From Branchiostoma floridae (taxonomy: Eukaryota > Chordata > Leptocardii > Amphioxiformes > Branchiostomatidae): a stretch of 64,000 nt of DNA. Position 1 is the first letter of the stretch, and every line of letters starts with the position of its first letter. Both the position numbers and the translations under genes were made by a program. Shown one piece after another: positions 37,201-49,100 of this stretch. The DNA lies in assembly GCF_000003815.2 (NCBI RefSeq), contig NC_049979.1, positions 23,701,800 to 23,765,799 of the forward strand. Reading direction: 5' to 3'. The notes beneath the pieces were generated by a model, which did no database searches, had not been told where the DNA came from, and saw only the letters and a list, made by a program, of their open reading frames with translations.

Positions 37201-40200
37201 CCCCTGTAGTTCCAATGAAAGCTGCTAGAGGACCTATACTTATTTCAAAGCCAGGTTGCCTACTTTATACTGCGGATGCCGCTGTTCAGGGTCGGCCTGT
37301 ACCACGATGTAGGTGTGCAGGAAGTGAGACTGGATGACTGACGGGTTGAAGCTTGTCCGTGTGGCCGCCAGAAACACCACACACACCAGGTCATTCCCGA
37401 TGTGCCTCTTCCTCTGGACCTACAAGGACGGAGAAGAAAACAATGCAATGATACCAACGTCGATTAAGGTTAGACAATATAAGATACATTATACAAAGGC
37501 CGCCTAAGCAACTACATAAGTTCTATAAACGGTCATACATCGATATCCGCTATCTTCGGTCAATGGTCTGTTCAAAACCAAACAAGTAAAACAGGTACCT
37601 AACCACAACTATGAAACTATGAAAACGGCGTTGGCTGATTTCGTGACGGTAAATACTTCTGTTTTTGGATACCATATTTGAACACCCCTTGGTTGTTTTC
37701 TTTTCTTTCACAGTCCTCACTTGTTGTTTTGTAGCAGGAATCTACAACGTGTTTGGATGTAAGTTTTGAATAAGGTTTGTGGGTGACCAAGTGTTTCTAA
37801 CCGTGGAGGTGTTTGAACTGATGGGTAACCTCAGGTCAATAGTACACACTTATACCAAATCTCTAGAAATGACGCTGGAGATGTTTTACCGTAAAGAGAC
37901 CTTCTTCAAGCAGATTGGCCTTTTAGTGGTTGTACTAGAATGAGCACCAGTACAACAGGTTCTTGCGTTTATAGGCCTCGGTGCATAGTGTATGGTGCAG
38001 GTGCCCTAGGTAAGGCTTGTTGTTGACATGATGTTTTTCTGGGAAGTGTTTGTTGCCGTTACCTGTTGACTGTCTGCAGGGTCGTGCGGTAGGAGTGTGC
38101 AGACGTGGAACATGAGCCGGAGCCCCCGCCACTCCGTGTACACCGACGTTTCACCCGTCAGGTCACCTGACCTGTCCAGTCCGCCACAGTAACCGTCAAA
38201 ACCTGCCAAATAGCGTTTGTGTTACGTCCCATTTCCACAATAGGCTGCGACCGCTGGTCGAAATGAAATTTGACAGATCGCCCATTGAACATCATAGATA
38301 AATGATTTTACGTGTGTCTTGTTTTCTTTTAAATGATAACATTTTGCATGACATTCCAAGTCCTGAGACAGGTGAGGTAAAAAACAACTACAACCGACAA
38401 ACAAAACAAAAACAAACAAATAGACTAGCGAATGTCATGGACTAACAGCTATGTAGTGGTTATGAGGAACATTTGTGTCATTTAGCCACGATCTATCATG
38501 CATAAAAGTCCTGGTGGCTATCTTGTTTGGATACGTTAGTCGCCTGGCGTTCGTTCATTCGTTCAACAAGGTGTGTAAAAGTTTGCCTTTCCAATATGAC
38601 AACGTCGCCTGTTGAAAGTTACAGTGGAATTTATCAGCTAGCGCAGTAATATTCATCTAACGATGGGACTACCACAGGTTGTGTAAACACACTTCCCATA
38701 AATAATATCATATCTTGGCGTTAATTAGGGTCAATACCCTCCAAAGTGCTTTCCGCCATAAATCGTTCACCTTTCAGGTTGACCCGCTCCCCGAGGTTTC
38801 CTAAGAACTCGTTAAACAGCTGACTGCTGCAGGTGTTGGCGAAGATGTCCTCCTCTTTTGTCTGCCCCTCCTTCACGTACAGAACTCCCACCTTGAAGTC
38901 GGACTTCTCCAGCTCCTGGAGTATAGTGTTTGTAGTTACTAATTACCTTTGACAAGAAGGTTATGTTTGGGGGAACTAAGCACACCCCGACCCCACGAAA
39001 AAAAGTGCAAATCACCTCCAGTATACTCTCCAAGCAGAGGTTAGGCTCCGTTCTTTTACGTGTTTTATGCGTTTTTGTCGGGCTTTCTATTTTGTACTGT
39101 TGCTTTATGTCTCGATATGCTAGCATGCTGGAAGAGATAAAGCACAAAATAAAAAGTCCTATACAAACGCCTAGAACAACAGTCGGAGCCGAAATTCTGC
39201 TTGGAGAGTACTCCTGGACCAGTAAACGTAAACATAGGCGAATACGCTCAAACTACGCCAGACATCTAACGTTACATCTGCTTGGAGATTCTGGTCCTGT
39301 AACTCACATCGTCCAGCCTGACGAGCTGCTCCGGTGCCAGCGGATGGCTGACGCTGTGCAGCCCGGCCACCCCCATCTCCTCCCCCAGGGCTGCTGAGAT
39401 GCGGTCCGCGTCATACCTGTTCGCACACAGGGCAGAGAACGGCACCAGACCCACCAGCGACTGGGCACCCGTACGGACCTGTAGTCTGGGCGGCAAAGAT
39501 GGGAAGGGATAAAGTGCGTATATCTCATCAGGACTGTACCAAATTGCGAAAGGCGTTCGGTGTCAATTTGTTGCCTGACATTGGTAAAATGGCGCAAATG
39601 GGCGCAAAATGTCGCAATCATTGAAAATATCTTTTTGATGGATATTAAAAAATATCTTAATCAGTGTACATTGACTTTTAATAATTCAGTGACAAACACC
39701 ACAATTTCCAATATAACTATCTGGTATTTGTTTTGGAGCGGAAATTGAGAATGTGACATTCTGGGCAAGGGAAATGTGGCTAAAATTCGCAAAGTTGGCA
39801 GTGTCAAAGTGACAGTAAAAATCATACGGTAGTCCACGTAGCCACTTCTACACAACAGCCTGGCCAACTTCTTCCATTTGCACAAGAATTACAATTTTAA
39901 AAGAATCCGGCCAACAGAAACAAGATTTTATCAAATTTTATCTGTCCCCAAGTCACTGAGTGGTCCTCTTGCATACTACATTTGTAGTATGTTCGACAGT
40001 CTAGTCATAGACACACCGTCTATCGGGGAATTTGCTATTTGTCAGCTAATTAGTATGACCATAGAAACCGACACTGTGTACTTGTTGACACTTGACAGTC
40101 CATCATGTACAAGTCAGCGAGATAAAGCTTGAAATATGACGCTTCAGTTGACTAACGTCAACTGCTTCGAGTATGTCATTAATCACTTCTATATAATACA

Positions 40201-41796
40201 CACTGTACCACCGTTGCCTTGTTTATAAAAACAAACAGCCATTTTTTTATGTGAGCCTGTCAGCATTTTCTGTGCAACTACTCATCAAATCGTACAGGTG
40301 TGAAAAACTGCCATGATAAGTGCACCCCCCCCCCCATAAACATTGCAGAACTCTCTCTGTCTCTAGTTTGGTTTTTCTCAGGTGGACCTGACATATTTCT
40401 TTGGCAAATTGAAATTATCGATAGGCAAAGGAGGTTAAAAGTTTAAAACTCTTTAAAACTTAAGAGTCGCCAGTACAGGTTCAGGTATAGAGCAAAAAGC
40501 ATTTGTAATATTTGGCACGAGCAGGTCGATCTACGGAAATGACTTCCTTGACTTAAGCGGTGTGTAGCCAGCTAATCAGGCCGGTGACAGCTGCGCTATC
40601 GTCTGCTACATAGCCTGGGTATAAGACTGTTTCTAGGGTGCTACACAGGCCAGCTCCTCTGCTGAAAGGCCCAAATACACCCAAGGAAAATTAACTACCT
40701 GTTAACGTTAAACACAGGGTCTAACACATGGCCGTGGTAAAATTTCTTTGGAGACATGTTAGACATAGAGCCGAGCGGTGGTATAGAAACTGTCTGGCAA
40801 CCAGGCTACCTTGTACATCAGCTGGGATCTTTGAACGGAAATGATGTAATGATATTGCTGACGTACCGAATGGTTTCTCTTTCATGTCCTTGCTCTTGTC
40901 GGAGGGCAACGACCACCGGCCCGATATCTGCATCAGACGCGTAGTAAATCCAATGTTGCTTTCCATACAGATGTTTTCGGTATTGCTCTTCTTCCGTCGG
41001 CTCTAAGTGAAACACTCTCTTTGCGTCAGCTGACGTTTGGTCGGTGTCAGACGACTCTTTGCCGTCATGTCTGTCCTCGGGCGAGGTGTTTTCCCGCCCC
41101 GAGCACTCGATCCAGTATCCCCCGCTGGGCTGGATGTTGTGCACCGGACAGGTGCAGGCCTCCCGACACCTGCTCATCTGCTGATTGGACGGGGGATATA
41201 ATCCAGTTAAATTCAACACATCGATCGAAATGGGGTCGCGTTGTGCCAGTTGTTTACCAACGTGACAAGGCCTGACAAGGGTGGGATTAAAGGAGGATAA
41301 TTGGCTGAGGGCCATTCTTCAAAACCAGGTGCTTCCTACCGACAAAACATACTTGACTGTTCGACGGCTTCAGGGGTTAGATGGTTAGAGCACCTCAAGG
41401 GTTAGGGACATGGTTTAACCTTCTGACTAGGGTTTGTCCAAGGTTAGTGGTTACTGTGACCAAGTTTGTAATAAAGATTTGATTGTAAATTATAACTCTT
41501 ACCTGTGGGCTGCGTTTTTGCTGTTTGGACCTTCGCTTCATACACCTTTTCTTCATGCCCCGAAACATCTCAATGTCTCCCTCCATGCACTTGTGCTTGT
41601 CGTGTTGCTGTTGTTGTTTTTTCCGTTTCTGCTCGGTGTAGGACTGCCGCCGCCTTCCCCATCGCTTCCCGGGGTTACTGGTGACAGAGCTGCGGCGCTG
41701 TGGTGACGCCGACTCGTCCTCGTCTGAGTCCGTGCTGCTTCCCAAGGCCACGGCGTCGGGAGGCGGGGTCTCCGCCTCTTTCATGGCCATGGCCAT
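31234..41796 (-). CDS. Rap-GAP domain protein fused to a BTB/POZ domain
   Basis: A predicted GTPase activator for Rap-type small GTPases, with a BTB dimerisation domain. Coding exons in gene order: 41503-41796, 40867-41180, 39308-39485, 38771-38915, 38063-38202, 37264-37419, 36720-36791, 36335-36421, 35713-35810, 34250-34374, 33721-33775, 33086-33309, 32468-32683, 31994-32082 and probably 31234-31323. Every junction is GT-AG and keeps frame, giving about 760 residues. Residues 1-98 are Ser- and Lys/Arg-rich. GGYWIEC then matches the Rap1GAP lead-in. The Rap-GAP domain spans about 165-460, with RKRHIGND at 360-367 carrying the catalytic Asn thumb (N366). VCDVTFIVG begins the BTB domain at about 513. 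It is interrupted by a ~105-residue Ser/Pro-rich insert and resumes at [20 protein letters not shown], ending about 731. The last exon follows an assembly gap and is uncertain. A start at 41913 is possible, but the ATG at 41796 has the better context. Confidence 0.85.
31746..31845. other. Assembly gap
   Basis: Exactly 100 N, a conventional placeholder of unknown true size. It lies between the last two recognised exons of the Rap-GAP/BTB gene, so an exon could be hidden here. Confidence 0.99.
33462..33566 (-). other. Orphan exon-like segment inside the BTB-coding region
   Basis: A 105-base open stretch on the minus strand starts after TTTTAG and ends before GTAAGA, so both splice sites are acceptable. 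Its one open frame reads [20 protein letters not shown] then [15 protein letters not shown]. It sits in a phase 2 intron, however, and in that phase it would meet a TAA. It could be a poison exon, part of a repeat or chance. Confidence 0.3.
34400..34565 (-). mobile_element. tRNA-like repeat with B boxes
   Basis: On the minus strand, GGCGTAACGGTTTAGCGCG resembles a tRNA A-box region and GGTTTCGAATCCCC a B box, spaced as in a tRNA. A second B-box-like CGGTTCGAATC follows. It does not fold as a clean functional tRNA and is probably a tRNA-derived SINE fragment in an intron of the Rap-GAP/BTB gene. Confidence 0.5.
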
Positions 41797-42758
41797 GTTG
41801 GTCGAGACGACACCTGTCGCACACGCCACCGCTGTGTTTATAGAGAAGGAACACTGACTGCCCTGGGTGAGATCAGTGCCCCATTTGTTAGCCAGCCGTC
41901 CTTGTGGGAACATGTGCCGCACGGCTGGCCTTTTGTTACCGTGTTCTCAGCGTGGGTGGCAAAGGTAACATGCTAATATATGAACGACAGCAAATCGTTT
42001 GACTTCTGACACAGGACGTAACAATACACGATACAGTGGTGAGACTCACGAGACACCAGACACAAGCAAGACTGTACCGCCAGGCCACGTGATTGACAAG
42101 ATAAAAGACTTTCTCAGAAAAACGTCACTAACCATAACATATGAGCAGAACTTCCTGTTCGTCTGTCTGTTCTAAACCACCAATCAAGTAAAGCAACGCC
42201 CTAACAGCCCAGACACGGGTCAGTCACCGTTTTCAAATACTGAGTCAACGGCCGCCACACTATTGGAACTATGTCCAAGCAATCACCTAGCAGGTGCATA
42301 CGGTCGGCTTTCTGGCACATCAATTTGTACACGGCGGGCTTTCTGGAAATATTTGAAAAGAGAGAAAACTGGTGAAGCGGAAACCACCTGTTTACCTACG
42401 TCAGTCCTGGAACAATAGGTGTCCTGACGCTTGCGCAGCTCGACTCGTCATAGCAGGTTGCACCATAAGGGCCTCTCCCCACTCGCCTCGAACCCTGTGT
42501 GGTGTACAGCCTCAGGTCGCGACCCGGATATCTCCCTACACTGTTGTACAAGCAAATACACGCTAAGCCGTACAGAAGAAGATAAGGCAGCGGGGATGAG
42601 CCGCCCAACTCTGCACGGCATGTTCCGGTAACGGACACTCTGGGGGTGGCTGTCTGAGTGATTCTATATGTTCATGATTATCGCGGCTGGTACTCCATCT
42701 GGGCCAGAAACTGCAATCGATATACTACCGTGCGTTCATACAACACCCACTGAGGTAA

Positions 42759-42963
42759 TACTGTGAAGGTGAAATGTTCGCGCTGCTTTTACGTTCGAAG
42801 TTTATATACGCCGCGATTTCTTCGCCTCGAATCTTTCTTCTCATTAAACAGTAAAACCCTCCATGGCAGTTTTAATCGCGAACTTCAAACTACAACGAAC
42901 GCTTCATTCTCTCTTTCAATACCGCGACATTAAATCCCTGTAAATGTTGTACCTTTAACAGTA
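42759..42963. mobile_element. TA-flanked short element, copy 1
   Basis: The element 42761-42961 (201 bases) has TA on both sides. Its ends CTGTGAAGGT and, inverted, CTGTTAAAGGT are similar. Inside are the family's typical TTCGCG and TTTTAATCGCGAAC blocks. It is related to 48667-48889. Confidence 0.6.
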
Positions 42964-43402
42964 TGAACACCAGTGGGCGGCAAGCACGCTACCCTGACTA
43001 AAGGACCCAATTAGCAACACACGTACGGCCGCCATTCTCCGCACACAACTTATCTTGTCTAATTACACCTAATTGGTGGTGTCATTATCAGGGGCTCTCT
43101 AGTTGATTACGGCTCCATAATTACATAGATAGCAAGAGCAAGAATCATTCCCAAAGAAGGTAACATGACGGCAGGACAAGATTGAACCTTTCCGGCTGAG
43201 TGAATGAATGTCTCTTGCCATCACCATTTGTATCAGGTGACCTTCCATCCGCCCACATACGGACGTGATAGCCAGCTCTCAGTCTGCTATTGCCATAATA
43301 ACGCAAAGTGACGGCTGTTTTGTTTATTACGTGGTCCAAAACCTGATGTATTAGATTTGAAAAAATTATCTCCTACTCAGATCAATAGAATCGATTACAT
43401 TT

Positions 43403-43545
43403 CTGTAAGTGGAAGGTGGGAGTTTAATTTCGCGGTGAGTAGAAAATTGGGTGTTCGTGGTGGTTTTAAGTTCGTGGAGAAGAAGAGGTCAACACAAAAT
43501 CCGCGAATATAAAACCATGCACCGCGAATATAAAATCTCCTTTGA
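43403..43545. mobile_element. TA-family short element, degenerate copy
   Basis: The sequence shares GTTTAATTTCGCGGTGAG, GTTCGTGGTGGTTTTAAG and two ACCGCGAATATAAAA blocks with the family at 42759 and 48667. Its ends are worn and no clear target duplication is visible. Confidence 0.45.
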
Positions 43546-44535
43546 CATCATGATATGCATGTTTTATACCTTTGGGAAATACATACTGTCAATGGTTTTC
43601 GTGTTCCTACCACGTACATGTATCATATAATCTTATCCTTGACTACTTCCGTGGTACAACACCTTTGGCCCACAAAAGTGTAAGATTGAGTAAATTCATT
43701 TCAAGGCATCGTTTTGAAAGAAAAATAGTAAAAGAGTATTAATGGACTTTTCATTAGCCAACAGTTACCACAAAACAAACAAAAGTACGCATCAAATATA
43801 CTCAGGTATTATATCCTGGCCGTTCCTCTGTCATAAAACTTTGCTTATTTCTACCTGTGTCAATCCATTAGAGTGGGTAACAGGTGATCAATCTTCATGT
43901 CCAGGGCGTGGTGCGTGAAGGGCTGTTAGCCGTGTTGTCGGTCCTGCACAGCTGTTGCGCTTCTCACGCCCCATTGTATATTACACGTGGAACAACAACG
44001 GCTTGGAGTGCTATCCCGTTTCTGACCCATTTCTGGGTAACGATAGGTGATGACAACACTGTTTATCTTGTAGAAGGAATAAAACAGCTTTTGAAATTAT
44101 CATTAAGGCCATCGCAACAGGCAGGATCGTGATTCGCGGGAACTCTGTCTATTGCTATTCTTTTTACATAGAAATCTTCAGGTGACAAATTGGCGCCGGT
44201 TTGCGCAACTTTGCGAATGCCTTTCACGATTTGGCGAAGCCCATTAAGATAACGTTACCCTGTCGCAAAATTTGCACAGCATTGGGGGCATTCAAAGATT
44301 TGAATTCAGCATCTCTCGGGCCTGTCGCCCTAACTATAAGACGACCAATGCCACTGACAATCATATTGTCAGATAACAGCCTTGCCTATTTTAAAATGAA
44401 TCCCCAATGTAACAAGGGAGTGTAAATCGGATTCTACCCCGGACAAGACCCGTGGGACAGAATCAGATCTATCCCCTGTGTAGGATGTGGGACATGTAAG
44501 ACACACAACAATGGCTTGAGAAGCAATAGGTATGC

Positions 44536-44549
44536 TTTATTTATTTATT
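44536..44549 (-). terminator. Cluster of poly(A) signals for PC7
   Basis: TTTATTTATTTATT on the plus strand gives three overlapping AATAAA on the minus strand, about 1.6 kb after the PC7 stop. It is the first strong cluster downstream that I noticed. Use is inferred. Confidence 0.35.
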
Positions 44550-46128
44550 ATAATGATCATGATTGACATTTCTATTGCTTGTATTTCACTTGAGTTTATT
44601 GCATTAATGACAGTCTGTGGCATGATGCTTGGTTGGATGTTCATAGAATTGCTATTACATGACCAAAAACTCTAATAATGTAATATGTCTGAAATATTAA
44701 GACTTTGTGAATTTCTTTTTTCATTCATTATTGTGAATTTCTCATTGATTCTGTCTATGGATTTCCTATTGGCTCCCATTACGCAACAGACATGCTTATA
44801 GCTGGAAATTTAAGACAGGACATGAGATATCCATTGATAACGTATTCTTGGACCATTTGGGACCTTTGGCCTAACTTCCTGCCAGTGCCCTCGATATGCC
44901 TCAATGTGGAAAGAAGTGTGGAAACACACTAGTACTGACAAAACACACATATTAAAAACAGTACCTTTCATTTAACGGAAGTAAAAGGAAAATATTGCAT
45001 AACAATTGAATGAAAATATAAATCTAGATATGCTATACAGAAATGGCTTCTGTTTTGAAAAATCCACCAGCCTCTATCAAAAATCAATAATCAAATTAGA
45101 TCCTTCACCCAAACTACCACAACGTCAAGAAAAATGCTCAGAGCTGCTCAATAATCCTTGATATGGACAAATTCAGGCTGAATCAATTCACATTAATTCT
45201 TCAATTCCTTATGCTTACTTAGATACACTTATTTCAGGACTCTTTTCTAGTATTCCATTTTTTCTAATGGTTCTCCTCGTCCTTACATCTGTTTGGAGAT
45301 TATTTCAGAATGACCCATTTCTTGAAAGAAGGCAAACTGTTAAAATACAATACTGGAAAAGAGCAATTTTTGGAGTCATCTTACTTATTGTATTATTGCT
45401 TATTGCACTTTTCTCTACAAAATTAATTCACTTCATGATAGAAGATTGCATTCAAACCTTATGACTTACATCAATCAAAGAACAAATACTGTATCACCAT
45501 TGCATTATTGATAGCTAAAGTTAGATATACATATTTTCTTTAAAACTTCTCCTTCTGTCATGGACCTTGATGGTACAAAATGAGCTACATATTATGAGCT
45601 GTCATGATTACAGTAACGAATAGCTTTTGCTGTTTTACACCTTACTTACCTAACACATTAGGTCTTCTGTTGTCACAATAAATATTGATTCAAAATATCT
45701 AGTACAGACCTACGATCAAAACAGCATCATGGATACCAATTGCTACTATCATCAAGCTACAGTCTGTGTGTTTGACATTTCTATGTTGTTGTTGTTGTTG
45801 TTGTTGGACTTGTAGTGCCTAGTGGCACATAGGTCATTATAGGAGCTCAGCAGTGAGGCTGCTTCCAGTTGAGCTACAGCAACAGCCCTACTAATATGTC
45901 ATGGTAAACCCAAATTAACTAGAAGTCTAATACTGACAAAAAACGTAATGCCACCAGGAGCAGCAGTGAGCGAGACATGTCTCCTGTTTTCTTCTGACAG
46001 GAAGCACCTTAGCTGTGAAGACATTGCAGAAATCTTGGAATGCAGTCAAGTACCATTCCTTGTCGCTGACAGGTGCACACAAAGTTTAAGACATCTTGGT
46101 AGAATCATTGCTAGTGGAAGACTTGGGA

Positions 46129-49100
46129 TCAGAGAGAATGTCTGGCACTTTGTTCTGAACTACTGGTATCTTCATCACTCCTGTCTGCTACTCCACCTGA
46201 AGTCCTACTGGGCTGTTGTCCAACCATGAGATCAACTGTGGTTTCTTCAGATACTGGAAGCACACACTTGTCCCCTGACTGAGTAATATTGGAGGCCTCC
46301 TGATCCACAGCTAGCAAGGGTTGCTCTTCCCAGTCTTTCTCACTGGACTCTAACTCTAGTACAGCAGTACCATCTGCTATCGAACTGTGGTTCATTTGAC
46401 ACGACACATTAAGTACATCCTCGTCTCTTACAGACCACATCTCGTTTTGATATGTCTCAGACATCAGGCTGGCATGACTTGAGTCTTCAGTAGTGGTACC
46501 TGGAAGCTCTTGGATCTGAACGTCACATCGAGAAGACAGGAGAGGCTGCCTTTCTAGTGCTGGACTGTTGTCAGCCGTGTCATTGCTATCTACTGGCTCT
46601 TCTGTGTTAGCTGTGTTATTTGGTAGTGTTTCTGTGAGAGGCAGAGTTTGCATAGGTATTTCCTCAGCTGTGTCTTGCTGAGGTATGAGGCGGTCTGTCT
46701 CGCGAGGACAGCCCTCAGGAGCAGGGTTGATGGGGGGAGGCACGCCCTCCTTATCCTCCTTGTTGAGGAAGGCTTGTTCCACTGTGTAGTACAGGGCCAG
46801 CAGCACAGTCATGCCACCAGTCAGCACCAGGATCTAACAAGGAACAAGCAACACCATGGAGGTGTCATTATTAAAGAAATTCTGAGCCTGTTGAAGCTAT
46901 GTACATGTACTACTTACAACAGGGTTCAAGCTAGATAGTAAGATGTTGCATACAATTTCATGCTGTAAGCTCTCCCATCTGAGTAAAAGTGTACAGCTAA
47001 TATGCTGAGAACATAAATGTTGTGTGTCTTCGACTGTCTATTGCCAACCTTGACCTTAAACCAGTTTAGCTCACAGCGCCACATTTTCACTCATGGTAAT
47101 AGATTGTACATGCTACATATAACATATACAGGTCCCTAGCTATTTTTGACAAGTACAATGAACAGTGGACCACAGCTTACTGCCGCGTCTCAAGAGCTGT
47201 CACCCTTTCTGGTACCGTGTCTATCGGGTGAGCGACAACATTTGGGATTCAAACACCTAACCTCTTGGTCCAGAGGCACGGTCACTCATCACTGGACCAT
47301 GCACACTACCCAAAGGGTTCAAATAATACTTACTATACCCAGAGTAGTATAGAGAAAACCTAACAACCAAGAGGACAATCAACAAGTTATCATCGGAAAA
47401 GAGAAGAGTTGTGTTCACCTTCAGTGTCTTCACTCTTATTGCTTTAGTCTCATCATATGCTGGTGGCTCGGGAGGGGGGCAGGGTGCTGAGAGGTTGGAG
47501 TTGAGGAATCTGCCATCCATGGCATCTTCAACCATCCTGGAATATAACCATAAGCTGTTGGAGACAACATTTGACTGGGGGACTGCCTAAAGTTAAATAC
47601 ATTAGCTGTTAGTAAAGACCAGGCAATATGTGATAACAAATGTGAGTTTCTGAGTTATTGTAGCAGGTATCTCATCAGTACAAATTGCACCAGGTATTTG
47701 CAAAGTGGCACAAATTGGCACCCAGCAGTGCTAATCATTGCCATTTGTTGCCTGAAAGTGCTGATTTTACTTAAGGCACGATCTAGACACAGTTTTTCCC
47801 GATATCTCTCGCCGACAGCTTTTTTTCAGCGTCTAGATGGAACTGCAATATTGCCATAAAGATATCGGGAAAATTTCTCCCAAAAGGTCTGAACCATTCG
47901 CCCGATAGCTTAGCAGGGGTCCCCTACAGCTTCCGCGCGCGTGTGGATGTGTCCCGACTTCGGGAGGGCTCATTAGCATATAACGCAGGCTCATTAGGCT
48001 ATATAGCTGTTTATGACTGCAAGCGCCACGGGTGTCCCGTGGCCAACGTTCCAGAACCCTCCCGACATCTCCACAGATATCGGCAAAAACTGTGTATAGA
48101 TTGGGCCTAAGTCTGAAAACATTGCAATTTACCTTTTATCGCTGCTATCTTGTATTGAAACTAAAAATGTGACATTCCAGGCACAGCCATTTTGTTTGAA
48201 TTGTCTGGGCTTCTTATGCAAATGGTTGCAAGTCAGTGTGACCAAAAGGGAAAATTGGCACGAATCTGCAAATTTCCTAGCTTAGTTTGACAGAGTTCAG
48301 TGAGATACCCACTTGAATGAGTGAGTGTTACTGGGAGTTGAGTGACTTTAATACAAAAATAGATACATATTATTAAGAATAACAATCACTTAAAGGTAGA
48401 CTCTTAGATTAAGAAGGCAGACACTTACTCCCTTCTGGCCTGTATGTTTGCTGGTGTGAGAGAGGACCCATACAGAGTCAGCTTCCATTTCTCCAGCTTA
48501 CCCCACCCCTCACCTGGATTTCCTGGAGAAAGAGGACAGTACAGGTGTTAAAAGATGTCTTCTTATCTTTCACCTTGTTGAAAAAAGCATATACAGCTAT
48601 GCTTAGGTGGTAACTTTCCATTCAATGGTCAAACCATTATCCAGTGTACCTGCAGCCTGTACAATATACTGTAAATGCAGAAACTTTTGTGGTGGTTTGA
48701 TGTTCGCGGTTTTCGTGGCGGCCGCTTCACTGTGAATTTAAAACCAACGCCAACATTTTTCAATGGCAGTAACTTGCCAGTAAGAGACTACAGTGCATGG
48801 TGCTACTGCGAAATTAAAACCACCGCGAAAAGTCCATTTTCCCACTAATGCGAAATTAAATCCCCTCAAACTTAAATGCATTTACAGTAACTGAGGGAGG
48901 CACTGCTAAACCAGCTGAGGTTTACACTTTTGTTGTGCGCCTCTTAGTTACCAGCTGTCAGCCAATGCGAGAATCGGCTTTGCCTAAAGAAAACATTTAT
49001 GCAATTTTCTTGACCCTTAAACTGATCTTCATTATGTACATATTGAAATTAACTTTTATCAATCAGTACATCTCATGACTTACTCGCACTGTCAAAGCCG

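Larger units (their letters stand above)
41797..46128. other. Region between the PC7 3' end and the Rap-GAP/BTB 5' end
   Basis: Both neighbouring genes are on the minus strand. The 46128-44536 part is AT-rich and probably the 3' UTR of the convertase, ending at overlapping minus-strand AATAAA signals at 44536-44549. The remainder holds the promoter side of the Rap-GAP/BTB gene and two short TA-flanked elements. No other gene is recognised. Confidence 0.55.

Noticed and set aside
45267-45464. 65-residue hydrophobic open frame, plus strand
   Set aside because: One possible membrane helix, but it lies antisense in the presumed PC7 3' UTR, is AT-rich, and nothing else supports it.
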